Assembly: GCF_900107995.1 (NCBI RefSeq)
Contig: NZ_FNUM01000008.1
Location: 1-64,000, forward strand
Direction of reading: 5' to 3'
DNA: 64,000 nucleotides
DNA from: Alcanivorax sp. DSM 26293
GTDB lineage: Bacteria > Pseudomonadota > Gammaproteobacteria > Pseudomonadales > Alcanivoracaceae
Below the pieces are notes generated by a model. The model saw only the letters and a program-made list of their open reading frames with translations, made no database searches and was not told where the DNA came from. The position numbers and the translations under genes are program-made. Below, piece by piece: positions 35,755-48,167 of the stretch (position 1 is the stretch's first letter; the number at the start of each line of letters is the position of its first letter).

Positions 35755-37198
35755 AACAGTGTCTCTTTATCAAGCCCTGCCGCATGGCATGCAAGGGCCA
35801 CAACGACAGCAGGAAAACGATTAACAACAACCAGAAAGCCCGATCAAAACCAAATTCAAAGGCCTCTGCCAGCGACAACGCAGGATCAGTCTGCCCATAG
35901 CGATCACTGAAAAATTGTATGCAAAGGGCGCACAGATTCACGCCCAGAGCACCGCCGATCTGCCGGGCGAAATTGAAAATGCCCGAGCCCTGTGGAATCA
36001 ATGCCGGTGGCAGCAAGCCCAGTGCCCCGGTGGACGATGGCGGCATCATCAACCCCAGCCCCACCCTGCCCAGCAGGGTCCACCACACCAGCCATACCGC
36101 CGATGTCGCCAAGGTGGCACCCGCCATCAGCGCCATGTTGAGGACAAACAACAGCAGACCGATGATCATGATGCGGGTCTCGGAAAATCGGTCGGTCAGG
36201 TGTCCGGCCACCGGAAAGGTGAACGCCATGGCCAGTCCCGCCGGCATCAACATCAGGCCGGCACTGGCGGCGCTTTCGCCCAGTACCTGCTGAAAATACA
36301 GCGGCGTCACATAGGTGGAGGCGAACACCCCGGCACCAATCACCATGGACATGAGAAAGCTGCCCGTGAAGCCCGGATACGCAAAGACCCTCAGATCCAT
36401 GAGAGGGTGGGCATGGCGCCGCTGCCACACCACAAACCATGCCAACGAGACAGTGCCAACAAGCAACGTGGTCAGCAACCAGGGGTCGCTCCAACCACGG
36501 CGATGGCCATTGGCCAGACCCCACAGCACTGCCGTGATACCCAGGGCCAGCAACAGCACGCCAGCACGGTCGAGGCGAACCGGTGCCAGCTGGCGATCCT
36601 TGCCGGGCAGGTACCGCCAGGCCATCACCATGCCCACCACACAGGCCGGCAGCACCACCAGGAACACCGCCCGCCAGGACAGGGTATCCACCAGCACCCC
36701 TCCGATGGCAGGGGCAATCGCCGGCCCCAACACCACGCCAAGCCCATAGATTCCCATGGCCTGGCCGCGCCGGTTAAGCGGGAAGACCTGAAAGATGGTA
36801 ATCATGGCCAACGGTTGTACCAGCCCGGCCAACAGACCTTGTCCGATACGGGCCGCCACCAGCAGAGGAAACTGCTCACTGACAGCACCGATAATGGACA
36901 CGACGATAAACAGCCCCATGGCCAGCAGATAGGCACCACGGGCACCGAATCGCTGGGCACACCAGGCATTGAGCAGCATGCCCACGGTCATGGCAGCAAG
37001 AAAGCCGGTGGCCAGCCAGTGCACCTGATCCTGGGCCAGCCGAAACTCCACCATGATGGTGGGAATGGCCACATTGATAATGGTGGACGCCAGCACCACG
37101 GACATGGTGCCGAGCATCACGGTTATGGTGGCCAGCCAGCGGTAGCGTGGCCCATAACGGTCGAACAACCGTTCGACCTGGGCCTCTACCGACGCCAT
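35744..37198 (-). CDS. MFS transporter, DHA2 (EmrB/QacA) type
   Basis: 484 residues with about fourteen membrane segments. N-terminal helices hold the LATITVMLGTMSVVLASTII segment with the early-helix position typical of the family, the loop GARGAYLLAMGLF, and motif C-like GLGVVLGPAIAPAIGGVLVD in helix 5, which marks drug/proton antiporters. The export substrate is unknown. It shares one base with the stop of the upstream CurA-like gene and overlaps the panE-like gene downstream: a tight three-gene operon. Confidence 0.85.
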   Translation of the reverse strand: MASVEAQVERLFDRYGPRYRWLATITVMLGTMSVVLASTIINVAIPTIMVEFRLAQDQVHWLATGFLAAMTVGMLLNAWCAQRFGARGAYLLAMGLFIVVSIIGAVSEQFPLLVAARIGQGLLAGLVQPLAMITIFQVFPLNRRGQAMGIYGLGVVLGPAIAPAIGGVLVDTLSWRAVFLVVLPACVVGMVMAWRYLPGKDRQLAPVRLDRAGVLLLALGITAVLWGLANGHRRGWSDPWLLTTLLVGTVSLAWFVVWQRRHAHPLMDLRVFAYPGFTGSFLMSMVIGAGVFASTYVTPLYFQQVLGESAASAGLMLMPAGLAMAFTFPVAGHLTDRFSETRIMIIGLLLFVLNMALMAGATLATSAVWLVWWTLLGRVGLGLMMPPSSTGALGLLPPALIPQGSGIFNFARQIGGALGVNLCALCIQFFSDRYGQTDPALSLAEAFEFGFDRAFWLLLIVFLLSLWPLHAMRQGLIKRHCYDG

Positions 37199-38226
37199 TA
37201 CCGGGTGGGGTCCTCGCTGACCTGCACCAGCAGCTTGCCGCGATTACGTCCGGTCAACAGGCCCTGGAAGGCATCCACGGTGTTTTCCAGACCCTGGACG
37301 ATATCTTCCTGGTACTGAATTTTTCCAGCCTGCATCCAGGTACTCATGTCACTGACAAAGTCCTTCATCAGGTGGGCGTAATCGAACTGGATAAAGCCTT
37401 TGATCAGGATCCGCTTGACCAACAGCTTGGTCAGGAACGCCGGCAACTGATCCGGTCCCTGAGGCGCTTCGGTATCGTTGTAGTGGGCGATGCGACCACA
37501 CAGGGGAATCCGGGCGAAATCGTTGACCTGCTTCATCACCGCATCGAACACCTTGCCGCCCACGTTTTCGAAATAGATATCGATGCCGTCCGGGCAGGCT
37601 GCCTTGAGCTGCGCGTCAAAATCCTCGTCCTTGTAGTTGACGCAGGCATCGAAGCCATAAGCCTCAACCACATGCTCGCACTTGTCCGGCGCCCCGGCCA
37701 CGCCCACCACACGGCAGCCTTTCAGCTTGGCGATCTGACCGACCACCTGCCCCACGGCCCCGCTGGCGGCGGACACGACCACGGTTTCGCCTTCTTTCGG
37801 CTGACCGATTTCCAGCAGCCCGGCATAGGCGGTAAAGCCCGGCATGCCCAGCACACCCACGGCGGTGCTGATGGGCGCCTGCTTCGGATCCAGCTTGCGC
37901 AGCATGGCCTTGCCCTGCACGGAGTATTCCTGCCAGCCCCCGAAGCCGAGCACGTAATCACCGGCTTCATAGCCTTCCAGCCGCGACTCCACCACCTGCC
38001 CCACGGTGGCCCCCTGCATCACATCACCCAGCTCCACACTGGCGGCATAGGACTTGGCCGGGCTCATGCGACCGCGCATGTAGGGGTCCAGGGACAGGTA
38101 GATCGTCTTGATCAGAACCTGCCCGTCTTTCGGCGACGGCATCTCACCTTCGCGCAGGGGCAAATGCTCAGCCTGCGGCATGCCTTTGGGATACTCGGAC
38201 AGAATAATCTGGCGGTTGATCGTCAT
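37198..38226 (-). CDS. NADPH-dependent reductase (CurA/PTGR-like)
   Basis: 342 residues from MTINRQIILSEYPKG at 38226; the longer frame begins inside repeat DNA. Medium-chain reductase of the leukotriene B4 12-hydroxydehydrogenase/curcumin reductase branch: YLSLDPYMRGRMS near 45-57, VVSAASGAVGQVVGQIAK in the cofactor domain, GIDIYFENVGGKVFDAV, and the GFIQFDYAHL stretch. No zinc ligands. It saturates the double bond of alpha,beta-unsaturated carbonyls. First gene of a three-gene operon with the MFS and panE-like genes. Confidence 0.85.
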   Translation of the reverse strand: MTINRQIILSEYPKGMPQAEHLPLREGEMPSPKDGQVLIKTIYLSLDPYMRGRMSPAKSYAASVELGDVMQGATVGQVVESRLEGYEAGDYVLGFGGWQEYSVQGKAMLRKLDPKQAPISTAVGVLGMPGFTAYAGLLEIGQPKEGETVVVSAASGAVGQVVGQIAKLKGCRVVGVAGAPDKCEHVVEAYGFDACVNYKDEDFDAQLKAACPDGIDIYFENVGGKVFDAVMKQVNDFARIPLCGRIAHYNDTEAPQGPDQLPAFLTKLLVKRILIKGFIQFDYAHLMKDFVSDMSTWMQAGKIQYQEDIVQGLENTVDAFQGLLTGRNRGKLLVQVSEDPTR

Positions 38227-38253
38227 GGTGCTCTCCCGGATTTCAAACCTACC

Positions 38254-38426
38254 TGTAGGAGCGCCACTTGCGGCGCGATCACCCAAAACCTGAAAAGCGG
38301 TATTTACCACAGAGGACACAGAGATCACTGAGGAAAAAACGGGTTCTTCTCTGTATACTCTGTGCCCTCTGTGGTGAGAGTGCTTTTGATCCTGGTCTTT
38401 TATCGCGCCGCAATCGACGCTCCTAC
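38254..38426. repeat. Composite repeat: REP-like inverted pair around 3x9-bp inverted arrays
   Basis: Outer arms: 38254-38280 (TGTAGGAGCGCCACTTGCGG...) and 38401-38426 in reverse. Inner arrays: 38308-38334 with units CACAGAGGA, CACAGAGAT, CACTGAGGA, and 38347-38373 with the reverse units TTCTCTGTA, TACTCTGTG, CCCTCTGTG. The architecture copies the heptamer units elsewhere, but with a 9-bp period. Confidence 0.78.
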
Positions 38427-38450
38427 GGCTAGGAAATATTTTTTATCATC

Positions 38451-38474
38451 AAAAAAGGCGGCCGAAGCCGCCTT
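38451..38474 (-). terminator. Rho-independent terminator after the 38.5-kb acyl-CoA dehydrogenase
   Basis: On the minus strand: AAGGCGGC, TTCG tetraloop side, GCCGCCTT followed by TTTT. It lies 11 bases after the stop. Confidence 0.88.
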
Positions 38475-38485
38475 GGTGTGTTGCG

Positions 38486-39628
<1,143 letters not shown>

Positions 39629-39638
39629 GGTCGTCTCC

Positions 39639-40835
39639 TTACAGTCCCAGAATCATCTTGGCGATGATGTTCTTCTGAATTTCATTGGAGCCGCCGAAGA
39701 TCGACAGCTTGCGCATGTTGAAGTACTTGGTGGAAACACTGTTGGCAAAGTCGGGGCCCACCATTTCACCGTCGTAATCTGCGTCAAAGGTTTCCGGCAG
39801 GAACGGCTGGGCGTAGGGACCCGCCGCACGACGGAACAGGTCGGTAATTTCCTGACGCAGTTCGGTGCCCATGATTTTCAGGAAAGAACTTTCCGCCCCG
39901 GGGACACCGCCCGCCTGGGCTGCGGCCACGGTACGCAGGTTGGTCATTTCCAGTGCCATCAGCTCCATTTCCACATCCGCCAGACGGTTGCGGAACAGCG
40001 GGTCTTCAATCAACGGTTTTCCGTTCTGCTGGACCTTGCGAGCCACCTCTTTCAAGTGCTTGAGCGCCGCCTTGGACTGGCCTACACCGGCAATACCGGT
40101 ACGCTCGAAAGTCAGCAAGTACTTGGCGCAGGTCCAACCCTTGTTCTCTTCACCGACCAGGTTTTCCACCGGCACTTTTACGTCGTCGAAGAACACTTCG
40201 TTCACTTCGTGCTCGCCGTCCAGGGTAATCAGCGGACGCACGGTGATGCCCGGGGTTTCCATGTCGATCAACAGGAAGGAAATCCCTTCCTGTTTCTTGG
40301 CGTTGGGATCGGTGCGTACCAGACAGAAGATCCAGTCTGCATGCTGCCCCAGGGTAGTCCAGGTTTTCTGGCCATTGACCACATAGTGGTCGCCTTCGCG
40401 AACCGCCTTGGTTTTCAGGCCGGCCAGATCAGAGCCGGCACCCGGCTCCGAGTAGCCCTGACACCACCACACATCACTGTTGAGGATGGGCGGCAGGTAT
40501 TTCTGTTTCTGCTCGTCGGTGCCGAACTTGATGAGCACCGGCGCCACCATGTTCACGCCGAAAGGCAGCACGGTAGGAGCGCCATACTCGGCGCACTCTT
40601 CCTCGAAGATGTGCTTCTGGATGGGAGACCAGCCAGTACCGCCGTGCTCTGTGGGCCAATGCATGGCCATCCAGCCCTTTTCGTTAAGGATTTTCTGCCA
40701 GCGGATGGTGTCTTCCTTGCCCAGGTGCTGGCTGTTCTTGACCTTGCTGGCGATGTCCTTGGGCAGCTTTTCATCCAGAAAGGCGCGCACTTCATCGCGA
40801 AACGCCAGTTCTTCCGGGGTGTAGTTGATATCCAT
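39639..40835 (-). CDS. Acyl-CoA dehydrogenase, pimeloyl-CoA dehydrogenase large-subunit type
   Basis: 398 residues from MDINYTPEELAFRDE at 40835, with an AAGAGG Shine-Dalgarno; a longer frame from 40892 crosses a REP-like hairpin. Motifs: GWMAMHWPTEHGGTGWSPI, GYSEPGAGSDLAGLKT (flavin/substrate loop), GQKTWTTLGQHADW, and a C-terminal FGGSNEIQKNIIAKMILGL, where a glycine stands at the usual catalytic glutamate position of the YEGT segment. Typical of PimC-like subunits. With the next gene it probably forms one oxidase, as in the FadE-type heterotetramers of actinobacteria; that comparison is inference. Confidence 0.85.
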   Translation of the reverse strand: MDINYTPEELAFRDEVRAFLDEKLPKDIASKVKNSQHLGKEDTIRWQKILNEKGWMAMHWPTEHGGTGWSPIQKHIFEEECAEYGAPTVLPFGVNMVAPVLIKFGTDEQKQKYLPPILNSDVWWCQGYSEPGAGSDLAGLKTKAVREGDHYVVNGQKTWTTLGQHADWIFCLVRTDPNAKKQEGISFLLIDMETPGITVRPLITLDGEHEVNEVFFDDVKVPVENLVGEENKGWTCAKYLLTFERTGIAGVGQSKAALKHLKEVARKVQQNGKPLIEDPLFRNRLADVEMELMALEMTNLRTVAAAQAGGVPGAESSFLKIMGTELRQEITDLFRRAAGPYAQPFLPETFDADYDGEMVGPDFANSVSTKYFNMRKLSIFGGSNEIQKNIIAKMILGL

Positions 40836-40877
40836 CTTTGAACCTCTTGAAAGGTTGTTCTTTGCTTCGCAACCACT

Positions 40878-40906
40878 GTTGGAGCCTTGCAAGCAAGGCT
40901 CAAACG
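40878..40906. repeat. REP-like palindrome
   Basis: GTTGGAGCCTTGCAAGCAAG followed by GCTCAAACG; contains a perfect GAGCCTTG/CAAGGCTC stem with a 4-base loop. It lies between the bifunctional beta-oxidation gene and the PimC-like gene and could attenuate transcription between them. Confidence 0.6.
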
Positions 40907-40927
40907 ACGGGTTACAACATTCGTTTC

Positions 40928-43015
<2,088 letters not shown>

Positions 43016-43123
43016 AGTACTCTCCTCATTGAACTGCCATGCTCCGGTGAAGCCAGGCAGTACCTGCCCGGTCTGAGGCCGGGTCAGGAAGATGAAATCT
43101 CGACGTGCTATCAACCTTGCAGG

Positions 43124-43334
43124 TTGCAGGAGCCTCGCTGGCGGCGCGAAAACCGTTGCGAGTTGCGAGAAACGAGTTTCGAAAGGCAAAACCTCAAAGC
43201 GCGGAGGTTTCCGGTTTTCGCGACTCGAAACTCGTGCCTCGAAACTGTTATCGCGCCGCCAGCGACGTTATTCGCTCCGCTCACCCTTCGGGCCGACCCG
43301 CGGTCGTTGCTCCACTGCGCTACGCTCCTGCGGC
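43124..43334. repeat. Composite repeat: REP-like inverted pair around 4x7-bp inverted arrays
   Basis: REP-like arm 43124-43150; heptamer array 43155-43182 (GTTGCGA, GTTGCGA, GAAACGA, GTTTCGA); reverse array 43218-43245 (TCGCGAC, TCGAAAC, TCGTGCC, TCGAAAC); reverse REP arm 43250-43267; then a 22-base stretch (43274-43295) shared with 24624-24645, and a further short inverse arm near 43318-43334. The most complete of the composite units. Confidence 0.78.
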
Positions 43335-43458
43335 AGAGGGCCACTGCTATTGCACAGCTATTTCATTGCCGCTTGATAACACTGATCTGCGATGCCTAAT
43401 GGCGACGCACATAACTGTTAACTGCCCCCAGTATAAGCAAAGGCGGACCGCTTTCAAT

Positions 43459-43487
43459 TATTTTGGAATAATATTTCATTATCTGAA
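43459..43487. promoter_or_regulatory. Conserved AT-rich motif, copy 1
   Basis: Starts TATTTTGGAATAATATTTCA and matches the site at 50147-50175 in 24 of 29 positions and in orientation. It lies upstream of the leftward bifunctional beta-oxidation gene, separated from it by the composite repeat. Candidate operator for a shared regulator of fatty or dicarboxylic acid genes. Confidence 0.5.
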
Positions 43488-43493
43488 GAAGAC

Positions 43494-43521
43494 GAAAAAA
43501 CAGGGCGCCAGGCGCCCTGCT
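43494..43521 (-). terminator. Rho-independent terminator after the Liv-type substrate-binding gene
   Basis: On the minus strand GCAGGGCGCC pairs with GGCGCCCTG and is followed by TTTTTTCG. It lies 16 bases after the stop and closes the transporter operon. Confidence 0.9.
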
Positions 43522-43537
43522 TCCCCTCCTCGCCAGG

Positions 43538-44725
43538 TTACTCGCCCAGCACCTCGGAAATACGCTGCAGCTCAACGGTGCCACCTTTCTTGACGGTAGC
43601 GATGTTGGGATCGGCCATCATGCCACCCTTGGCATCGATTTCGGTCACGCCGTAGGGGTTATGCTCCTCCGCCAGGTTTTTCAGCGCATCGCCCATGGCC
43701 GCCCGGATTACCTTGGCGTCCTCCACGGTACCGGCTTCCTTCATGGCCTGAACCACGGTATGCATGGCGAAATAGTTGTAGGCCACTTCGGTGGTGGGAT
43801 CCTTGCCGTCATTCTGCGTGTGGTACTTGGCAACAAAATCCTTGGCGCCCTGCTCCTCGTACATGGTCAGCGGGACCACACCCACGGAGCCTTCCAGCAT
43901 CTTGTAGCCGCCAATGATCTTGGACATTTCGCCCATCTTGGCCTGGTCCATGATCACGAAGCCGCCTTTGAAGCCCAGCTGGCGGGCCTGCTTGGCCACC
44001 AGCGCTGTGGGTTCGGACGCCCCGCCAATGAACAGCACATCCGGCTTCTCTGCCAGCACCTTGCTGACGCCGGTATAGAAGTCCGCCGACTTGTTGTAGT
44101 CCATGGGGTTATCCGCCACCACGGTGCCGCCCATGGCTTCCCAGGTGGGCACGAATGCCTTGGTCCAGTACTTGGCGTAGTCATGGGTGGCATTGGCGAT
44201 GGCCACTTTCTTGCCATTCTGTTCCATGGCGATCTTGGTGAACGGCTTCATGTAGCCGGTAAAGGTGGGCGGGATACGCACGGTCAGTTCATTGCCCTTC
44301 TCGGTCACAGTGGGCACCGAGGTATAGGACATCACCAGGAAATCATCCCGCTCATTAAACGCTTGCAGGGCAAAGGTGCCACCAGAGTGCGGCGTAAAGA
44401 TCACCGGTGCATTGTACTGCTGCACCAGGCGCTTGCCGTTCACCGCCGCCTGACTGGGGGCGTACTTGTCATCCAGGGATACCAGGTTGATCTCGTAGGT
44501 GTCATCACCCACCTTGAAACCACCCTTGTCGTTGATTTCCCGGGCAGCCATTTGCAGGCCTTCCAGGGTGTTCTGCCCGTACAAGGCGGCACCGCCACTC
44601 AGCGGCCCGGTGAAACCGATGGTCACGGTTTCGGCCGCCTGTGCGCCGCTGGCAGCCAGTGCGATGGCACTGGCGCAGGCCAGGCGGCAGAAACGCTTAA
44701 CCAGTGTATTTTTTCCGTTGCTCAT
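43538..44725 (-). CDS. Liv-type ABC transporter substrate-binding protein
   Basis: 395 residues. Signal peptide (LACASAIALAASGAQA), then a type I periplasmic-binding fold opening TVTIGFTGPLSGGAALYGQN, with VIFTPHSGGT and the YDYAKYW-like HDYAKYWTKAF segment in the ligand cleft. Family members bind branched-chain amino acids, amides, aromatic or acyl compounds. Its setting inside an acyl-CoA catabolic block suggests an organic acid substrate, but that is inference. Last gene of a leftward transporter operon, 60 bp after livF. Confidence 0.85.
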   Translation of the reverse strand: MSNGKNTLVKRFCRLACASAIALAASGAQAAETVTIGFTGPLSGGAALYGQNTLEGLQMAAREINDKGGFKVGDDTYEINLVSLDDKYAPSQAAVNGKRLVQQYNAPVIFTPHSGGTFALQAFNERDDFLVMSYTSVPTVTEKGNELTVRIPPTFTGYMKPFTKIAMEQNGKKVAIANATHDYAKYWTKAFVPTWEAMGGTVVADNPMDYNKSADFYTGVSKVLAEKPDVLFIGGASEPTALVAKQARQLGFKGGFVIMDQAKMGEMSKIIGGYKMLEGSVGVVPLTMYEEQGAKDFVAKYHTQNDGKDPTTEVAYNYFAMHTVVQAMKEAGTVEDAKVIRAAMGDALKNLAEEHNPYGVTEIDAKGGMMADPNIATVKKGGTVELQRISEVLGE

Positions 44726-44785
44726 GAAACTCTCCCGTTATTATTTCAATCTTGTTGTGTAGCGCACACGTTGCGGGTGATCGCC

Positions 44786-45493
44786 TCAGGCCCCGATGTA
44801 GGCCTTGCGAATTTCTTCATTACCCAGCATCGCGTCCTTATCACCCTCCATCACCAGGCGACCGTTTTCGATCACGTAGGCGCGGTGAGCAATTTTCAGT
44901 GCGGCGAAGGCATTCTGCTCCGCCAGCAACACCGTGGTGCCCTGTTCGTTGATGCCCTTGATGGTTTCAAACATCTGCTTCACCACCAACGGGGCCAGGC
45001 CCAGGGACGGCTCGTCCAGCAGCAGTAGTTTTGGTCGCCCCATCATGGCGCGACCAATGGCCACCATCTGTTGCTGGCCGCCACTGAGGGATCCGGCGGG
45101 ATGATCCTTCTTCTCATCCAGGATCGGGAACAACGCCAGCACCTGGTCCAGCGTCTTCTTCATGGCGACCTTGTCCCGGCGATGCACATAGGCACCCAGC
45201 ATCAGGTTTTTCAGCACCGACATTTCCGGGAACAGCTTGCGTCCCTCCGGACACTGCACCACGCCACTCTGTACCAGGCCAGAGGGCTTCAGGCCGGTGA
45301 CATCCTTGCCATTCAGGGAGATCCTGCCGGCAGTAGGTTTGAGCAAGCCGCTGATGGTATTGAACAGGGTGCTCTTGCCGGCGCCATTGGCGCCCAGCAA
45401 TACCACCAGTTCACCCTCGCCCACCGTCATGGAGACTTTTTCCAGGGCCTTGAAGCTGCCGTAGCGGGCTTCCACATCGTTAAGCTGCAGCAT
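44786..45493 (-). CDS. livF: Liv-type ABC transporter ATPase (LivF)
   Basis: 235 residues from the ATG at 45493, which has GGGGAG eight bases upstream; GTG at 45502 is too close to that site. Walker [15 protein letters not shown] signature [15 protein letters not shown] and Walker [14 protein letters not shown] are all intact. Energises import with LivG. It overlaps the livG end by 14 bases. Substrate is set by the binding protein, so the name reflects family only. Confidence 0.9.
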   Translation of the reverse strand: MLQLNDVEARYGSFKALEKVSMTVGEGELVVLLGANGAGKSTLFNTISGLLKPTAGRISLNGKDVTGLKPSGLVQSGVVQCPEGRKLFPEMSVLKNLMLGAYVHRRDKVAMKKTLDQVLALFPILDEKKDHPAGSLSGGQQQMVAIGRAMMGRPKLLLLDEPSLGLAPLVVKQMFETIKGINEQGTTVLLAEQNAFAALKIAHRAYVIENGRLVMEGDKDAMLGNEEIRKAYIGA

Positions 45494-46247
45494 CGTCATC
45501 ACTCCCCAGATAGGCTTCGATTACCACCGGATTGTTGCGGATCTGTTCCGGGGTGCCTTCGGCAATTTTTTCACCGTGGTCCAGCACCATGATCTTGTCC
45601 GCCAGGCTCATGATCATGTCCATCTTGTGCTCAATCAGGCAGACGGTGACGCCGTGCTCCACCATCTTGCGGATCAGTGCTGCCAGGTTCTCGGTCTCCT
45701 CCGGGTTGATGCCACCGGCGGGTTCATCCAGCAGCACCAGCTCCGGATCGGTAGCCAGGGCCAGCGCAAAGGCCACGCGCTTTTTTTCTTCCTGGCTGAT
45801 GTCCGCAGTAATGCGGTGACCGATATGGGACAGGCCGACGAAATCCAGCACTTCCTGGGCCCGGGAACGACATTTTTTCTCTTCATCACGCAGACGCTTG
45901 GAGTTGATGATCACGTCCCACAGGCGCGACTGGGTGCGCAGGCGATGACCCACGATCAGGTTGTCCAGCACCGTGGACTCATCGAACAGCGAAGTGGTCT
46001 GGAAGGTCCGCGCGATACCCAGGCGGGCAATGCGATCACAGGCCATACCGGTGATATCCATACCCTGGTATTCGATGGAGCCTTCCGTGGGCGCCATGGC
46101 CCCGGCCACCAGATTGAAGAAAGTGCTTTTACCCGCACCGTTGGGTCCGATGATGGCGTTGATCTTGTTGGCGTCGAATTCGATGCTGACGTTGTTCACC
46201 GCCGCTAGACCCCCGAACCGTTTGGTCAGGTTATTGATCTTAAGCAT
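45480..46247 (-). CDS. livG: Liv-type ABC transporter ATPase (LivG) with atypical signature
   Basis: 255 residues. Walker [12 protein letters not shown] and Walker [16 protein letters not shown] are normal, including the LivG-type extra insertion around [14 protein letters not shown]. The ABC signature, which should read like LSxGQ, is [15 protein letters not shown] here. The replaced glycine may lower ATPase cooperation with LivF, or this may be a subfamily trait. It overlaps livM by eight bases. Confidence 0.88.
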   Translation of the reverse strand: MLKINNLTKRFGGLAAVNNVSIEFDANKINAIIGPNGAGKSTFFNLVAGAMAPTEGSIEYQGMDITGMACDRIARLGIARTFQTTSLFDESTVLDNLIVGHRLRTQSRLWDVIINSKRLRDEEKKCRSRAQEVLDFVGLSHIGHRITADISQEEKKRVAFALALATDPELVLLDEPAGGINPEETENLAALIRKMVEHGVTVCLIEHKMDMIMSLADKIMVLDHGEKIAEGTPEQIRNNPVVIEAYLGSDDDAAA

Positions 46248-47304
46248 GGTTACCGGCCTCCTGATTGCGAGGTGTTACCGCCTTTTTCGTCTGCGACTTT
46301 TTTTCGCTGGCAGATTCCTTTTGGGCGGTTTCATGGGCTGCGGCCAGACGGCGACCCCGCCAGGTCAGGAAGGTGCCCACCACTCCGCGCGGGAAGAAGA
46401 TCACCAGCACCACCAGCAGCGGGCCGAACACGATCATCCGGTACTCTTCCAGGAACTGCAGGGACTGGGTCAGCCAGGTAATCGCCAGGGTGCCGAACAG
46501 CGGCCCCATCAGGGTGCCGATGCCACCCACCAGCAGGAAGGTAATCATGTCGAAGGTATGCACCACGTCGGCTTCTGCCGGGCCGATAAAGCGCACCATC
46601 CCGGCATACAGCGCACCGGCCACACTGGCGTAGGTGGTGGACAGCACGAATGCCAGTACCTTGTTGCGCATCAGGTTGATACCCAGGGACGCGGCCAGCT
46701 CGTCACTGATACGAATGGCACGGAAACTGCGGCCCAACAGGGAGTTGGCAATCCGCGCCGCCAGCCAGATGGACAGCACCATGAACACCAGAGCCAGGTA
46801 ATAGAACGGCGTGGTTTCGGTGAAATCCACCAGGCCGAATCCGCTCGGCGCCGGAATATTGATAATGCCCAGGGCACCGTGGGTCAGCTCCTCCCATTTA
46901 TCGATCAACAGATAAATGATGAAGCCCACACAGAGGGTAAAGATGGCGAAGTAGTGCTCTTTCAGGCGCAACGACACCACCCCGGCCAGGAAGCCCAACA
47001 AGGCGCCGGCAATACCCGCTGCCACGAAGGCCCACCAGAACGCCCAACCATGATCCACGGTGAGAATCGCCAGGGTATAGGCGCCGATGGCAAAGAAGCC
47101 GCCATGGGCCAGATTCAACTGGCCACAAAGCCCGGTGATGATATTCATGCCGTAGACCGCAATGGCCCAGACAAATGCCAGTGCCATCACGTAGATCTGG
47201 TATTCATTGCTCGCCACGAAGGGGAACAGCAGTGCCGCAAGGATCATCACGATCTTCATCGCCGGCGTCATGAAAAAATCGGAAATCTTGTGCAGGGCGT
47301 TCAT
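46240..47304 (-). CDS. livM: Liv-type ABC transporter permease (LivM)
   Basis: 354 residues with about ten membrane segments; the conserved ANSLLGRSFRAIRISDELAAS loop with the cytoplasmic contact for the ATPase, and GPLFGTLAITWLTQSLQFL near the end. A charged C-terminal tail (about 320-354: lysine-rich with SASEKKSQTKKA) is longer than usual. It shares one base with livH. Confidence 0.9.
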   Translation of the reverse strand: MNALHKISDFFMTPAMKIVMILAALLFPFVASNEYQIYVMALAFVWAIAVYGMNIITGLCGQLNLAHGGFFAIGAYTLAILTVDHGWAFWWAFVAAGIAGALLGFLAGVVSLRLKEHYFAIFTLCVGFIIYLLIDKWEELTHGALGIINIPAPSGFGLVDFTETTPFYYLALVFMVLSIWLAARIANSLLGRSFRAIRISDELAASLGINLMRNKVLAFVLSTTYASVAGALYAGMVRFIGPAEADVVHTFDMITFLLVGGIGTLMGPLFGTLAITWLTQSLQFLEEYRMIVFGPLLVVLVIFFPRGVVGTFLTWRGRRLAAAHETAQKESASEKKSQTKKAVTPRNQEAGNHA

Positions 47305-48167
47305 TAGCGCACCCCCTTGGTGAACAGACCGGTGGGCTTGATGGAGAGAATCACCACCAGCAAGGCGAAGGCGATGATGTCCTTGTAGTCGGTGGAGATG
47401 TAGAAGCCACCAAAGGCTTCCGCAAAACCGATGATCAAGCCGCCGACAATGGCACCGGGAATGGAGCCCATGCCGCCGAGAATGATGATCACAAAGGCTT
47501 TCATGATCAGCAGGTGCCCCATGGCCGGATACACCAGGTTAATCGGCGCGAACAGGGTGGCCCCCACCGCCGCCAGCACCCCGGAGATGGCAAAGGTCAT
47601 CATCGCCACCCGGTTGGCATCGATCCCTACCAGGAAGGCCCCTTCCCGGTTCTGGGCCATGGCCACAATGGTGGAGCCGGTCAGGGTCTTCTTCAGGAAT
47701 AGATGCAACACCGCCATCAGCGAGAAGGCGCCGACAATGATCAGTATCCGTTGGGCCGGCAGGGTCAGGCCGGCAAATTCCACAATGCCGGTGTAAGGCG
47801 TGGGCATGCGGCGGAATTCCGCGCCCCAGTGCATCTGCACCAGCGCTTCCAGAAACAGCATGATGCCGATGGCGGCAATCTTGTCGTGGATTGGCGGCGC
47901 ATCACGCAAGGGGTTGAACACCAGTCGCTCGCACAACACCGCCAGCAACGCCACCGCACCGGCGGCGCCAAGCATGGCCAGCCAATAGTTGGCGCCAAAA
48001 TCGACCATGATCACGTAGGACACATAGGCGCCCACCATATAGAGCGCCCCGTGGGCAAAGTTCGGTACGTGCAAAATGCCGTACACCAGGGTCAGCCCCA
48101 GGGCCACCAGCCCGTAGATGCTGCCCAGCGTCAGGCCGTTAAGCACTTGCTGCATGAATAAGTCCAA
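47304..48167 (-). CDS. livH: Liv-type ABC transporter permease (LivH)
   Basis: 287 residues with about eight membrane segments. Typical opening FMQQVLNGLTLGSIYGLVALG followed by TLVYGILHVPNFAHGALYM, and the EAA-like contact segment GSTIVAMAQNREGAFLVGID. First gene of the five-gene operon livH-livM-livG-livF-binding protein. It lies 133 bp downstream of the acyl-CoA ligase and may be transcribed together with it. Confidence 0.9.
   Translation of the reverse strand: MDLFMQQVLNGLTLGSIYGLVALGLTLVYGILHVPNFAHGALYMVGAYVSYVIMVDFGANYWLAMLGAAGAVALLAVLCERLVFNPLRDAPPIHDKIAAIGIMLFLEALVQMHWGAEFRRMPTPYTGIVEFAGLTLPAQRILIIVGAFSLMAVLHLFLKKTLTGSTIVAMAQNREGAFLVGIDANRVAMMTFAISGVLAAVGATLFAPINLVYPAMGHLLIMKAFVIIILGGMGSIPGAIVGGLIIGFAEAFGGFYISTDYKDIIAFALLVVILSIKPTGLFTKGVR

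Larger units (their letters stand above)
43016..43493. other. Intergenic region between beta-oxidation gene and Liv substrate-binding gene
   Basis: About 480 bp without a gene. It contains the composite repeat at 43124-43334, a partial heptamer pair (about 43410-43424) and the AT-rich motif at 43459-43487. The promoter of the bifunctional enzyme is probably here, upstream of the inserted repeat. Confidence 0.5.
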
